DNA from: a virus
Length of the DNA stretch: 29,861 bases
IMG/VR virus record: IMGVR_UViG_3300035698_024476
Span: 1-29,861 of that record
Reading direction: 5' to 3' (one strand)
Shown: one piece after another, positions 6,573 to 14,063 of the stretch
Numbering within the stretch: the first letter of the stretch is position 1
How the letters are laid out: the number at the start of each line of letters is the position of its first letter
Notes under the pieces: generated by a model
Told to the model about the DNA's origin: nothing
Database searches by the model: none
Seen by the model: only the letters and a program-made list of their open reading frames with translations
Program-made: the position numbers and the translations under genes

Positions 6573-7966
6573 TAATATCAACAAATCCAACAAATGGTGG
6601 AACAGAACAGTATTTGAATGTTCACTTAGAAATTGCCTTTAATCAGGCAATGCTTGAGTCGAGCCTAAACGCAAATACGATACTGTTGTACAGGTCTACC
6701 GATTATCAACAAGTGGAAGGTATGATTACTTATGATTCTTCTAATTATACCATTACGTTTATACCAGTAAAATCGTTGGATGAATCATCTGGATATACGC
6801 TTATAATAGTAGGGGCAGATCAGTCTGTTGATTGTATCAAGAATGCGCTATCTGAGAACTTAGCGACTTCAGGGTTAGTACAATTTACAACTGGTAGTGA
6901 AATATATGAACCGCCACAAGAAGAAGAGCCATCTCCTGTATCTCCAGATGAGGAAATAGCTCCTTCTCCAACGGTACCAGTTCTAGAGCCAGCAGTAAGT
7001 TTAGATTTTTGCGTTACAGATACAAACCCAGACCATAGACAGACTAACGTTGGTAGCCCACTTCCGTCTGGATGGGAAAATGTAGAATCTCCTGGTGGAA
7101 GAGTTTATATACCAGAACCATCTGGTTCGTCAAGTATATATGTTACATTTAGTCAAGATTTATGGTCAAGTGGAATAGCGTATCTTGATTGGCTTACGGT
7201 TGAAGCTACATCAGTAAACGGTGATCCAATGTTTCCATCTTCAGTACCAAGTGGATATATATTGCCACCTAGTGGGAACACGTTGTATTGGACTACACCA
7301 TATTCTAGTGATTGGTGGCAGAACAATGAAATAACTGTTACAATTTCTAAAGAAGTAATAAGTGCTAGCGGAGATTATTTGGGAGAAGCTCAGCAGTTTA
7401 TGTTTACTACTGCATATAATCCATTATATTGTTCGGTGCAGAAAATAAGAATGGCAATAGGACCATATATAAGGGAAGTCCCCGATGATACGATAAATAG
7501 AACAATATTTAATAATTCTTTATTAGCTTATCAACTAGCGAATGAGACATATGGGCAGAATCAGTGGGGGATAGAAGACCCGTCGTTTGCTGCCAAGATG
7601 TACACTTGCTGCAAAACCCAGTACGATCTTATGAATGCCGAACTATTGAATAGAATAGGTGGTGCTGGGCAACTCAAGAGACTAGGAGACTTTACCGTTC
7701 AAGACCAGTTAGATTTATCTAAGGCAATGAGACCAGCCATGGATCAGGCAGAATCATGTATGGCCTTCTGGGTAGATAGACTTGTTGGGAAAACAGGTAA
7801 AGCACATCCAAAGATGGCGATTAAGGGAATATCGAATTCAGCTACACCTCCAATGAGAGGTGTTAGAACGTGGACAAGGACTGTTCCTGGAATGAGTATT
7901 CCTGCAGCCAATACGAGAACACAAAGAAGTTTAAAGCTGCCAAGCATATATTCGAGATGGAGTTAA
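6557..7966 (+). CDS. Ig-like domain and head-tail connector-like fusion protein
   Basis: A 469-residue protein whose ribosome binding site (GGAAGGAG) lies within the end of the HNH gene. Residues 1-113 resemble a bacterial Ig-like domain of the SbsA/Big_5 type: ISTNPTNGGTEQYLNVHLEI, a central Phe-x-Pro turn (ITFIPVKSL) and the closing FTTGS. A Pro/Glu-rich linker (114-147) leads to a second, longer Ig-like domain (148-287) that ends FMFTT. Residues 292-469 are helical, with SVQKIRMAIGPYIREVPDD at the start, resembling small phage head-tail connector proteins. The likely role is a neck component bearing surface-exposed Ig domains. The Ig calls are fairly firm and the connector call is tentative. 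Confidence 0.65.
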   Translation: MSAPLIISTNPTNGGTEQYLNVHLEIAFNQAMLESSLNANTILLYRSTDYQQVEGMITYDSSNYTITFIPVKSLDESSGYTLIIVGADQSVDCIKNALSENLATSGLVQFTTGSEIYEPPQEEEPSPVSPDEEIAPSPTVPVLEPAVSLDFCVTDTNPDHRQTNVGSPLPSGWENVESPGGRVYIPEPSGSSSIYVTFSQDLWSSGIAYLDWLTVEATSVNGDPMFPSSVPSGYILPPSGNTLYWTTPYSSDWWQNNEITVTISKEVISASGDYLGEAQQFMFTTAYNPLYCSVQKIRMAIGPYIREVPDDTINRTIFNNSLLAYQLANETYGQNQWGIEDPSFAAKMYTCCKTQYDLMNAELLNRIGGAGQLKRLGDFTVQDQLDLSKAMRPAMDQAESCMAFWVDRLVGKTGKAHPKMAIKGISNSATPPMRGVRTWTRTVPGMSIPAANTRTQRSLKLPSIYSRWS

Positions 7967-7970
7967 TCTT

Positions 7971-8555
7971 ATGGGCATGTCACTTTGGCCGACAAGAAAG
8001 AGCAGAGAAGGAATTGGCTTGTATCCCGTGCAGGGTTATGAGCATGAAATAAATCTGCGTAAAGAGTTCTTTGATTTCATAGATGGAACATCAACTTCTC
8101 CTCAAAGAGGTCACTGGGTTCTTTTAAGAAAGATGGATACGAGGCAAAGATGTTCTTGTTGGAAAGGTTATGATACAAAGTATGAAGAGCCAAACTCTGA
8201 TTGCGAAATATGTCAAGGAGAAGGGTGGGTATATGCTGAAGAGTTACATAATGTTAGAAGGAGAGTGGTAACACCTCCACCAGGAGCGGCTGGAATGGAG
8301 GGACAAGCAGATTTTGCAATAATGACAGTACCTTATGTCGTGTATTATTTTAAATTTTATGTTAATCCTACAGAAAAGGATAAAATAATAGAAATAGATA
8401 CTAAAGAATCTACAGGAAAACCTACTAGGCCGTTTGTTAGAAATGGTTCTTATAATATAACATTTTCAGAGCCTTTTAGAGATCAAAATGGAAGAATAGA
8501 ATACTGGCGATGTGCGGTAAAGAAGGAGGAGCTCAAGTATGGCGGAACTAGATAG
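7971..8555 (+). CDS. Neck/head-closure candidate with cysteine cluster
   Basis: A 194-residue protein starting just after the previous stop. A second ATG two codons later is also possible. The notable feature is a putative metal site, Cys61-x-Cys63 and Cys78-x2-Cys81, set in RCSCWKGYD and DCEICQGEGW. A mainly beta segment follows (MTVPYVVYYFKFYVNP) with an even charge pattern. The Cys-x-Cys-Trp, Cys-x2-Cys-x-Gly-x-Gly layout recurs in phage proteins coded between capsid and tail genes, so a head-tail joining role is likely. The 3' end overlaps the next gene by 17 bases, and that gene's AAGGAGGA lies within this reading frame. Confidence 0.6.
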   Translation: MGMSLWPTRKSREGIGLYPVQGYEHEINLRKEFFDFIDGTSTSPQRGHWVLLRKMDTRQRCSCWKGYDTKYEEPNSDCEICQGEGWVYAEELHNVRRRVVTPPPGAAGMEGQADFAIMTVPYVVYYFKFYVNPTEKDKIIEIDTKESTGKPTRPFVRNGSYNITFSEPFRDQNGRIEYWRCAVKKEELKYGGTR

Positions 8556-9465
8556 AAGACTAGAGAGCTTTGATGAAGCACCTGAAGTATACAGCACAGA
8601 TGTAGATAGTCGTCAGGCAGATAGAACAGCATCATTAGATGATGTGACCAGCTATATTTATGAAAGTTTAATAGACTATCAAGGGAAGTGGGAAAAATCA
8701 GATGCCCATTCGTGGGCGTATAGATTTCCATATGCAAGATATTTATCGGTTAACGATAAAGTTATCAACATTAGCAAAGATCCATACATGGTGTATACAG
8801 TTGTTGAAGTTATTGATGAAGACACAAACACGGTCCGATTGATGGGCTTGACTAAACCCTCTACAGGGGATAGATTGAAGCTCCAAGATTTAGATATGGT
8901 AAATTTCATCTCAGCTTATCCATCATCACATGCAGATCCTGCTACATGGAGAGATACGATAACATATAAGGTGTCAAGAAGAGAACCAGGTACTTTGCAA
9001 GCACATCCGTTTGATGCAAAAAAGGAAATTAAACCAAGGGTAAGGCAATACATTAAGGATCCAGATAACCCAGGATATCATATTAAAATCTTGGGACAGC
9101 GATTTGATAATCTCTTGCAGTTCGAATTCTGGACTACAACTGCAAACAGTGGCGATACTCTCGTCAGTTGGTTTGAGGACTTTTTGTATAAATATACATG
9201 GGTCTGGAAGAAAAATGGAGTACAAGAAATATTATACACTAAAAGAGGAATCGACGAAGAAGTTACAAAATGGAGAGAAGATCTATCTTATAGATCTTTG
9301 TGGTACTTCTTCAGAACGGAAAAATTAATCTCCGTTAGAGAAAAAGATTTTGCTCAGTTTGATTTAAGTATTGATTTGAGCAACGAAGTTGCCGTTGGGG
9401 CCAGTGGTATTATACCAGCATCTGGTATGACGGTAATCAATGACGGTGGATTAATAACGTCGTAA
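8539..9465 (+). CDS. Tail terminator/tail completion candidate
   Basis: A 308-residue protein directly upstream of the sheath gene. The first 55 residues are polar, and a beta-rich middle follows (YMVYTVVEVIDEDTNTVRLM). Residues 185-220 read PGYHIKILGQRFDNLLQFEF and then GDTLVSWFEDFL. The pattern of a hydrophobic strand (FDNLLQFEFW) followed by a helix with WFEDF resembles phage tail-terminator proteins, which cap the tube and sheath at the neck end. The C-terminus is Gly-rich, with VGASGIIPASG. Its position between the neck genes and the sheath supports this. The assignment is by pattern and order rather than by a clear family match. Confidence 0.55.
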   Translation: MAELDRRLESFDEAPEVYSTDVDSRQADRTASLDDVTSYIYESLIDYQGKWEKSDAHSWAYRFPYARYLSVNDKVINISKDPYMVYTVVEVIDEDTNTVRLMGLTKPSTGDRLKLQDLDMVNFISAYPSSHADPATWRDTITYKVSRREPGTLQAHPFDAKKEIKPRVRQYIKDPDNPGYHIKILGQRFDNLLQFEFWTTTANSGDTLVSWFEDFLYKYTWVWKKNGVQEILYTKRGIDEEVTKWREDLSYRSLWYFFRTEKLISVREKDFAQFDLSIDLSNEVAVGASGIIPASGMTVINDGGLITS

Positions 9466-9476
9466 AGATAAACAAA

Positions 9477-9483
9477 AAGGAGG
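9477..9483 (+). promoter_or_regulatory. Ribosome binding site fixing the sheath start
   Basis: AAGGAGG here lies one base from an ATG at 9485 but seven bases from the ATG at 9491. The second spacing is normal and the first is not, so translation should begin at 9491. Confidence 0.7.
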
Positions 9484-9490
9484 AATGACA

Positions 9491-10837
9491 ATGCCAACCT
9501 TTGCTAACCTACCAGGAGCAACGGTAGAGATCACGGATCTTGGTTTGCGTATCAGTAGGCCCCCTGCGGGGCCAAAAGTTATGCTCCTTGGTATAACTAC
9601 ATCAACAGACATATCGGCAACGCCATATGTTCCATATACCGTATCAGATGGAAGTCTAACTGCGGCATACGTTAAGTTCAAAAATTCAGATGGAACAATA
9701 AGTGAACTTGATAAAGCATTGATGGAAACATCAGTAGGCGGTGGAAGAGATATAGAGCTTATGAACATTCTGCCTACAGCTAGTGGAGTTTTAACGGGTG
9801 ACGATGATAGATATGGTTATCTAGATGAAGCATATGCACATTTGCTTAATTATGATGTTGATATAGTGGTACCAGTTGGAGCGCACCTTGATTCTCAAAC
9901 TCTTAGCAATCCTACTCAGAGGAATTTTGGTTACCAGTTAGCCAACTTCTGTTACCAAGCTACATCAAATAACGATACCTGCCTTGGCGTAATTGGCGTC
10001 GATGGAGCAACAGCTAGTCCATCGGGGACACCAACCCTTGATGAATTAGAAAGCTGGAAAACAGCTTTAGCGGCATATACGAATTGTGCGTGTTATGATG
10101 GAACCACAGATTCGACGGGAGATGGTGTACCTGAAAATTATTGCTTTGTTGCAACGACCGAGGGTACCATGCCAGCTAGTTTTGCAGGAGGAAGCGTTAC
10201 TGATGAGAAAGGTAATAAAGTTGATATTGGTGCATATATCTCAGTAGTTGCTGCAGCAGTAAGGGCCATTAATGAAGCATCCACAGATTTGTATCCTACT
10301 CTTGGATATTATAATGCTGATGGTGCGGCTACTTATGCTGGTTTAATCTCGTCATTACCAGCTATGAGTGCTCCAACTAACAAGATAATGAGTGGTATAT
10401 CTATGCAACAGTATGTATCATTGACGCAGGCAAATAGTCTTGCTGGTAGCAGATTTGTACCAGTTATCAACAAGCCTAAGGGTAATGTTGCTGCGACAGC
10501 AATGACTGGAGCATATAATATCAGTCAGTATTACAGGTCAGATTTTGTAAGACTCACTACGGTTAGAATAGTACATGATGCTATTAATTTTGTAAGAGAT
10601 GTTGCGGATCAATTTATAGGTGAGCCAAATAGCGCACCACAAAGAAATGCTATGTCAACAGCTATTGAAAATGCACTTAAAGCTATGCAATCTCAAGGAG
10701 CGTTGAGGCGTTACGATTTTAATATATTTGCCACCGCAACAGACCAAGTCCTGGGTAGGGCCACGGTCGAATTGGAACTAGTACCTGCGTTTGAATTAAC
10801 GCAGATTACAGTTATTGTATCACTTGCAGCTGAATAA
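9491..10837 (+). CDS. Contractile tail sheath protein
   Basis: A 448-residue protein, started at 9491 because of ribosome binding site spacing, beginning MPTFANLPGATVEITDLGLR. Sheath subunits wrap the tail tube and contract to drive it through the host envelope. The N-terminal segment with PGATVEI and a Gly/Ser-rich loop, the central alpha/beta part (DEAYAHLLNYDVDIVVPVGA, then LGVIGV), and the C-terminal strand-rich part (GRATVELELVPAFELTQITV) fit the layout of the sheath family. The C-terminal strand exchange region is expected to link subunits. It is directly followed by tube-like genes. No frameshift or truncation is visible. The call rests on the fold pattern and gene order. Confidence 0.85.
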   Translation: MPTFANLPGATVEITDLGLRISRPPAGPKVMLLGITTSTDISATPYVPYTVSDGSLTAAYVKFKNSDGTISELDKALMETSVGGGRDIELMNILPTASGVLTGDDDRYGYLDEAYAHLLNYDVDIVVPVGAHLDSQTLSNPTQRNFGYQLANFCYQATSNNDTCLGVIGVDGATASPSGTPTLDELESWKTALAAYTNCACYDGTTDSTGDGVPENYCFVATTEGTMPASFAGGSVTDEKGNKVDIGAYISVVAAAVRAINEASTDLYPTLGYYNADGAATYAGLISSLPAMSAPTNKIMSGISMQQYVSLTQANSLAGSRFVPVINKPKGNVAATAMTGAYNISQYYRSDFVRLTTVRIVHDAINFVRDVADQFIGEPNSAPQRNAMSTAIENALKAMQSQGALRRYDFNIFATATDQVLGRATVELELVPAFELTQITVIVSLAAE

Positions 10838-10855
10838 TAGAAAAGGAGGAGTATT

Positions 10856-11467
10856 ATGCCTGTTAGCGAATATACCAGAAGCTATAACTCTTTCTCAGGT
10901 GTAGACATTAAAGCTACATTTGGAGGACAAGTTATAGGGGAGCTCCAGGGCGTTAGTTATTCTGTGACGCGCGAAAAAGCTCCTATATATACGATGGGTT
11001 CTGCTGACCCTCGCTCCTTTTCTAGAGGTAAACGAGGGATAGCTGGAACTGTTATTTTTACTGTTTTTGATAGAAGTGCATTAATCTCTGTATTTTCAGA
11101 CAGAGGCGATCCAGGTGCGTTATTTTTTGCACATGATACAGATGTTGCGAGACATACCGCAGAGGAGAGTTCAAGAGGAACTCAGGTGCATGAGAGTGTT
11201 TTTACTGATAACGTTTGGGTGCCTGCATGGTATCCAGATCAACTTCCACCGTTTGATATAGTTCTTACCGCGGCTAATGAATATGGACAGGTAGCCGTGT
11301 TATCTATTAACAGTGTTGAAATACTCAACGAAGGTTCGGGTATATCTGTTGATGATATAGTTACGGAACAGCAAATGACGTTTGTGGCAAGAGAAATTAT
11401 GCCATGGAAACCTAAGGCTGATGTCGATACTGCTGGTTGGGGAGTTAATTTTAATATTAATACATAA
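10856..11467 (+). CDS. Tail tube protein, first of three paralogues
   Basis: A 203-residue protein with AAAGGAGGA upstream, immediately after the sheath. Tube subunits stack as hexamers to make the inner channel for DNA. Beta-rich motifs are visible: YNSFSGVDIKATFGGQVI, GVSYSVTREKAPIYTMGS, RGKRGIAGTVIFTVF and the C-terminal INSVEILNEGSGISVDDIV. The segments FSG, the TREK/Pro turn, GIAGT, and EILNEG-type endings recur in the next two genes, so the three are paralogues. Of the three this is shortest and closest to the sheath, which makes it the best candidate for the main tube subunit. Confidence 0.8.
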   Translation: MPVSEYTRSYNSFSGVDIKATFGGQVIGELQGVSYSVTREKAPIYTMGSADPRSFSRGKRGIAGTVIFTVFDRSALISVFSDRGDPGALFFAHDTDVARHTAEESSRGTQVHESVFTDNVWVPAWYPDQLPPFDIVLTAANEYGQVAVLSINSVEILNEGSGISVDDIVTEQQMTFVAREIMPWKPKADVDTAGWGVNFNINT

Positions 11468-11479
11468 TAAATGTTATGC

Positions 11480-11505
11480 GTTGGGAGGGGTAAAACCCTC
11501 CCAAC
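11480..11505 (+). terminator. Perfect 10-bp hairpin after first tube gene
   Basis: GTTGGGAGGG at 11480-11489 pairs without mismatch with CCCTCCCAAC at 11496-11505, around a GTAAAA loop. It occupies most of the space between two tube-like genes. It lacks a following T-run, so full termination is doubtful. Partial termination or protection of the 3' end of the tube mRNA would set expression of this gene above the next. That role is inferred. Confidence 0.5.
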
Positions 11506-11522
11506 AATCATAAGGAGAAAAG

Positions 11523-12266
11523 ATGGGCTTCAACTATTCACCATATTGGTGGCCGTTTACTGACCCTAAAAGAGACTCAAGTTTCACCGAAAGAGAGGCT
11601 AGTGCTAGACGTAGGTCTGCAGAAGGAGCACAGAATTACTGGTCAAACCTTTATGGAACTTATAATTCTTTTTCTGGGGCAGATATAGTTGCATACATAC
11701 ACATCCCACCGCAAGAGGTTGGGTTTGACGGTACTGGTGCGCCAAGACAAACGGAACCTATAGTTGGAGTATTGGGAACACTTCAGACAATATCATATAG
11801 CACTCACAGAGAAGTTGTTCCAGTTAGAGCGCTAGGAAAAGTAAGAGCACACGCTTACACACGAGGACCAAGAACGATAGCAGGAACTATGGTTTGGGCC
11901 ACAATGGATGAATATGTTTTAGCAGAAGCACTCAGATATACCTACACTGGAGATTGGGATCCATCTACTACCCTTGTAGATCAGATACCACAATTCAATA
12001 TAATAATAACATTTAACAATGAGTATGGTGATGTATCAACAATGGGTATATATGGAATACGGTTTGTTAATGAGGGAGCTACAATGAGTGTGGATGACAT
12101 TTTAATGGAACAAACAAATACCTATATAGCAACTGATATAGATATGATGCACAAAGGTCCACCGTTTAGAAACATGAAAACCTTTGAATCTCTTAAGTCT
12201 GGAAGTCAAGTTCTTATGACAGAGGCAAGAAAGAGAATGGCAGGCCACAGGAGCTCTTTAAAATAA
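11523..12266 (+). CDS. Tail tube-like protein, second paralogue
   Basis: A 247-residue protein with AAGGAG before the ATG. After a polar N-terminal extension of about 40 residues (rich in Arg, Ser and Pro), it repeats the tube pattern: YNSFSGADIVAYIHIPPQEV, ISYSTHREVVPVRALGK, RGPRTIAGTMVWATM and GIRFVNEGATMSVDDILMEQ. These line up with the FSG, REK-Pro, GIAGT and NEG-x-(S/T)-(I/M)-SVDDI stretches of the upstream gene. The long N-terminus and a basic C-terminal tail are extra. Such a relative could form a special ring at the tube end or be a tube-baseplate adaptor. It is a paralogue by eye; its position in the tail is inferred. Confidence 0.75.
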   Translation: MGFNYSPYWWPFTDPKRDSSFTEREASARRRSAEGAQNYWSNLYGTYNSFSGADIVAYIHIPPQEVGFDGTGAPRQTEPIVGVLGTLQTISYSTHREVVPVRALGKVRAHAYTRGPRTIAGTMVWATMDEYVLAEALRYTYTGDWDPSTTLVDQIPQFNIIITFNNEYGDVSTMGIYGIRFVNEGATMSVDDILMEQTNTYIATDIDMMHKGPPFRNMKTFESLKSGSQVLMTEARKRMAGHRSSLK

Positions 12267-12276
12267 GGGGTAAAAT

Positions 12277-13053
12277 ATGGGTATATTTGATTCTACCGGT
12301 CCAGGTACAAAATTTAGGTTTGCTTCGAAGAACTATCAACCAACTGATACTAGTGATTTTAATTATTTCTCAGGATCACAAATAACTATATGGTTTGGGA
12401 ATATATGGGTTGATGACATAACTGCCATAGGTTGGCAATACAATCAAGAGAAAAGACCAATATATGGATATGCTTCTCAGCATTTTGATGCTGTGGCTAA
12501 GGGGCAAGTTTTGATTCAGGGTCAGTTAAGAATAAATTTTAGAAATCAAGGATACCTGTCTTATATACTTAAAAATTTACCAAAACTTCGTGAAGGTCTC
12601 AAGACCAATCAAAGCGAAGAAGAAGATGAAAAAGTGTGGGAAGAGTTAAGGCCAGTTATTTCTACACACTTGAATAACGGAACCTTCGGCCCAAAAACAT
12701 TTCAGGAGATACTTGAGATGCCAAAGAGAGATGATTTTTTGGAAGTATCAGAGCTATATGCAAAAGCTATTTGGGGCGAATTGCCAGAAGAAAAGAAGAA
12801 ACAATTGAATACTCCAGACATAATACAACAAGAAATATTTCCAGAAGGATTTAACATATTAATAACTTACGGAGATCCGCAGCAAGCAGATCCACAATCA
12901 ATTAATGATGTTATGGCTTCAACTACAAAATCACTAACAGGAGTTCATCTTCTTGGTTCTTCCCAGGTAATAGAAATAAATGGAGAGCCTACTCAAGAAA
13001 GTTATACATTTATGGCTCAAGATATGGATAAATATATGGGAGCATCACAATAA
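12277..13053 (+). CDS. Tail tube-like protein, third paralogue
   Basis: A 258-residue protein with AAGGGGT before its ATG, coded just after the second paralogue. It shares the core: FNYFSGSQITIWFGNIWVDD, GWQYNQEKRPIYGYASQHF, GQVLIQGQLRINF and a C-terminal half with GVHLLGSSQVIEINGEPT before a SYTFMAQDMD strand that matches the T-x-VARE-type strand of the first. It differs by a central insertion of about 90 residues (roughly 105-195) of acidic, mostly helical sequence rich in Glu and Lys. The FSG and EKRPIY matches are convincing. A tube-end or baseplate-tube junction role is a reasonable guess. The insertion may be a specialised docking arm. Confidence 0.7.
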   Translation: MGIFDSTGPGTKFRFASKNYQPTDTSDFNYFSGSQITIWFGNIWVDDITAIGWQYNQEKRPIYGYASQHFDAVAKGQVLIQGQLRINFRNQGYLSYILKNLPKLREGLKTNQSEEEDEKVWEELRPVISTHLNNGTFGPKTFQEILEMPKRDDFLEVSELYAKAIWGELPEEKKKQLNTPDIIQQEIFPEGFNILITYGDPQQADPQSINDVMASTTKSLTGVHLLGSSQVIEINGEPTQESYTFMAQDMDKYMGASQ

Positions 13054-13068
13054 GGAGGATATTAAGTC

Positions 13069-13392
13069 ATGGCAGAAGAAAACAAAGAAATAACACAAGA
13101 AATGATTACAGAATGGAAACAGAAATTTGGAGATGTATATAGTGCAGTTTTAGCGGATAACAAAAAATATGTATATAGATCCATGAAGAGAGTGGAATAT
13201 AAGAGCGTTATTGCAAACCAAGACGCTTCAAGATCGTACATGGAAGAACAGATAGTCTTAAAGTGTTTGGTATATCCAGCCCTAAACGCGACAGACCTAT
13301 CTGCAGAGAAAGCTGGCACAGTTTCTACACTTACGGATCTTATTATGGCGGCAAGTAATTTCGGCGTAAATGAAGAACCAGTTAAGTTATAA
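13069..13392 (+). CDS. Tail assembly chaperone candidate 1
   Basis: A 107-residue protein with AAGGAGGA upstream. It lies where tail assembly chaperones are normally coded, between tube genes and the tape measure slot. It is mostly helical and charged. The motifs EWKQKFGDVYSAVL, EEQIVLKCLVYP and AGTVSTLTDLI (82-92) recur in the next gene in nearly the same register (AGTVS at 81-85 there), so the two are tandem paralogues. Its TAA overlaps the next ATG as TAATG. Chaperones of this class often use a -1 frameshift, but I saw no slippery site. A chaperone role is by position; the paralogy is seen directly. Confidence 0.65.
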   Translation: MAEENKEITQEMITEWKQKFGDVYSAVLADNKKYVYRSMKRVEYKSVIANQDASRSYMEEQIVLKCLVYPALNATDLSAEKAGTVSTLTDLIMAASNFGVNEEPVKL

Positions 13393-14030
13393 TGGATAAG
13401 AAACTTCCTGCTAGCATAAATAAAAAGATAGAAATTCTTAAAGAAAAATATTCTACTATATATGGACTTGAGATAGGAAAAGACTATTTTATACTTAAAC
13501 CCTTGAGCCGAAAAGAGTTTGGTATACTAGTTGAATTGCAAGACTATATGGTAGGAGCTGCGGAAGAGTTTATCTTTAAAATATGTGTCTTATATCCAGA
13601 GATAGAAGCAAAAGACATAGACCAGATGCTAGCAGGAACTGTTTCTGAAATAGCTAGAATAGTGGTTGAGATCTCTGGATTTTCATCCGCAGAAGCACTA
13701 GCTGGACTTATGCAGACAAACAGAGAATTAATGGAACTTGTAGACATGCAAGTTACAGCACTTTTGTGCAAAGCGTTTCCTCAATTAACTCCTGAGATTA
13801 TAGACGAATTCGATATATACAAAATCACACATTATCTAGCCCTCGCTGAACAGATACTGGGGGTCACATTGGATATTCCAATTAATCAAAAATCACAAAA
13901 ATCAAAATTAAGTAGTGGTCCGATAGACTTTAACGTTGATAACAATGAATTGTTTAAGTCTGAAGTAGGCAATTTTATGCCAAAAGGAGACCACAACGTA
14001 GATAAACTTAAAGGAGGGAATGTGGGGTAA
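13392..14030 (+). CDS. Tail assembly chaperone candidate 2 (paralogue)
   Basis: A 212-residue protein coupled to the gene before by a TAATG overlap. The first 100 residues repeat that gene's pattern, including KEKYSTIYGLEIGKDYF, EEFIFKICVLYP and AGTVSEIARIVVEISGF. The C-terminal half adds helical sequence (TNRELMELVDMQVTALLCKA) and a disordered, Lys/Ser-rich end that includes KSQKSKLSSG. The gene's 3' end lies inside the terminator hairpin that follows. The short form plus long form resembles the G/GT pair of other tailed phages, except that here two separate reading frames are used. Chaperoning of the large protein downstream is inferred from position. Confidence 0.65.
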   Translation: MDKKLPASINKKIEILKEKYSTIYGLEIGKDYFILKPLSRKEFGILVELQDYMVGAAEEFIFKICVLYPEIEAKDIDQMLAGTVSEIARIVVEISGFSSAEALAGLMQTNRELMELVDMQVTALLCKAFPQLTPEIIDEFDIYKITHYLALAEQILGVTLDIPINQKSQKSKLSSGPIDFNVDNNELFKSEVGNFMPKGDHNVDKLKGGNVG

Positions 14031-14049
14031 CTCCCATGTTCCCATTTTT
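14016..14049 (+). terminator. Intrinsic terminator after chaperone-like pair
   Basis: GGGAATGTGGG at 14016-14026 pairs with CCCATGTTCCC at 14033-14043 (two wobble pairs), with loop GTAACT, followed by ATTTTTA at 14044-14050. This is the only hairpin in the window with a clear T-run. It overlaps the last codons of the upstream gene, so it would close a head-to-tube unit before the large tail genes. Confidence 0.75.
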
Positions 14050-14063
14050 ATAGGTGATTAAGT

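Noticed and set aside
13370-13400. Programmed frameshift between the two chaperone-like genes
   Set aside because: No slippery heptamer is visible near the junction, and the second gene has its own ATG in a TAATG overlap and repeats the first protein's fold.
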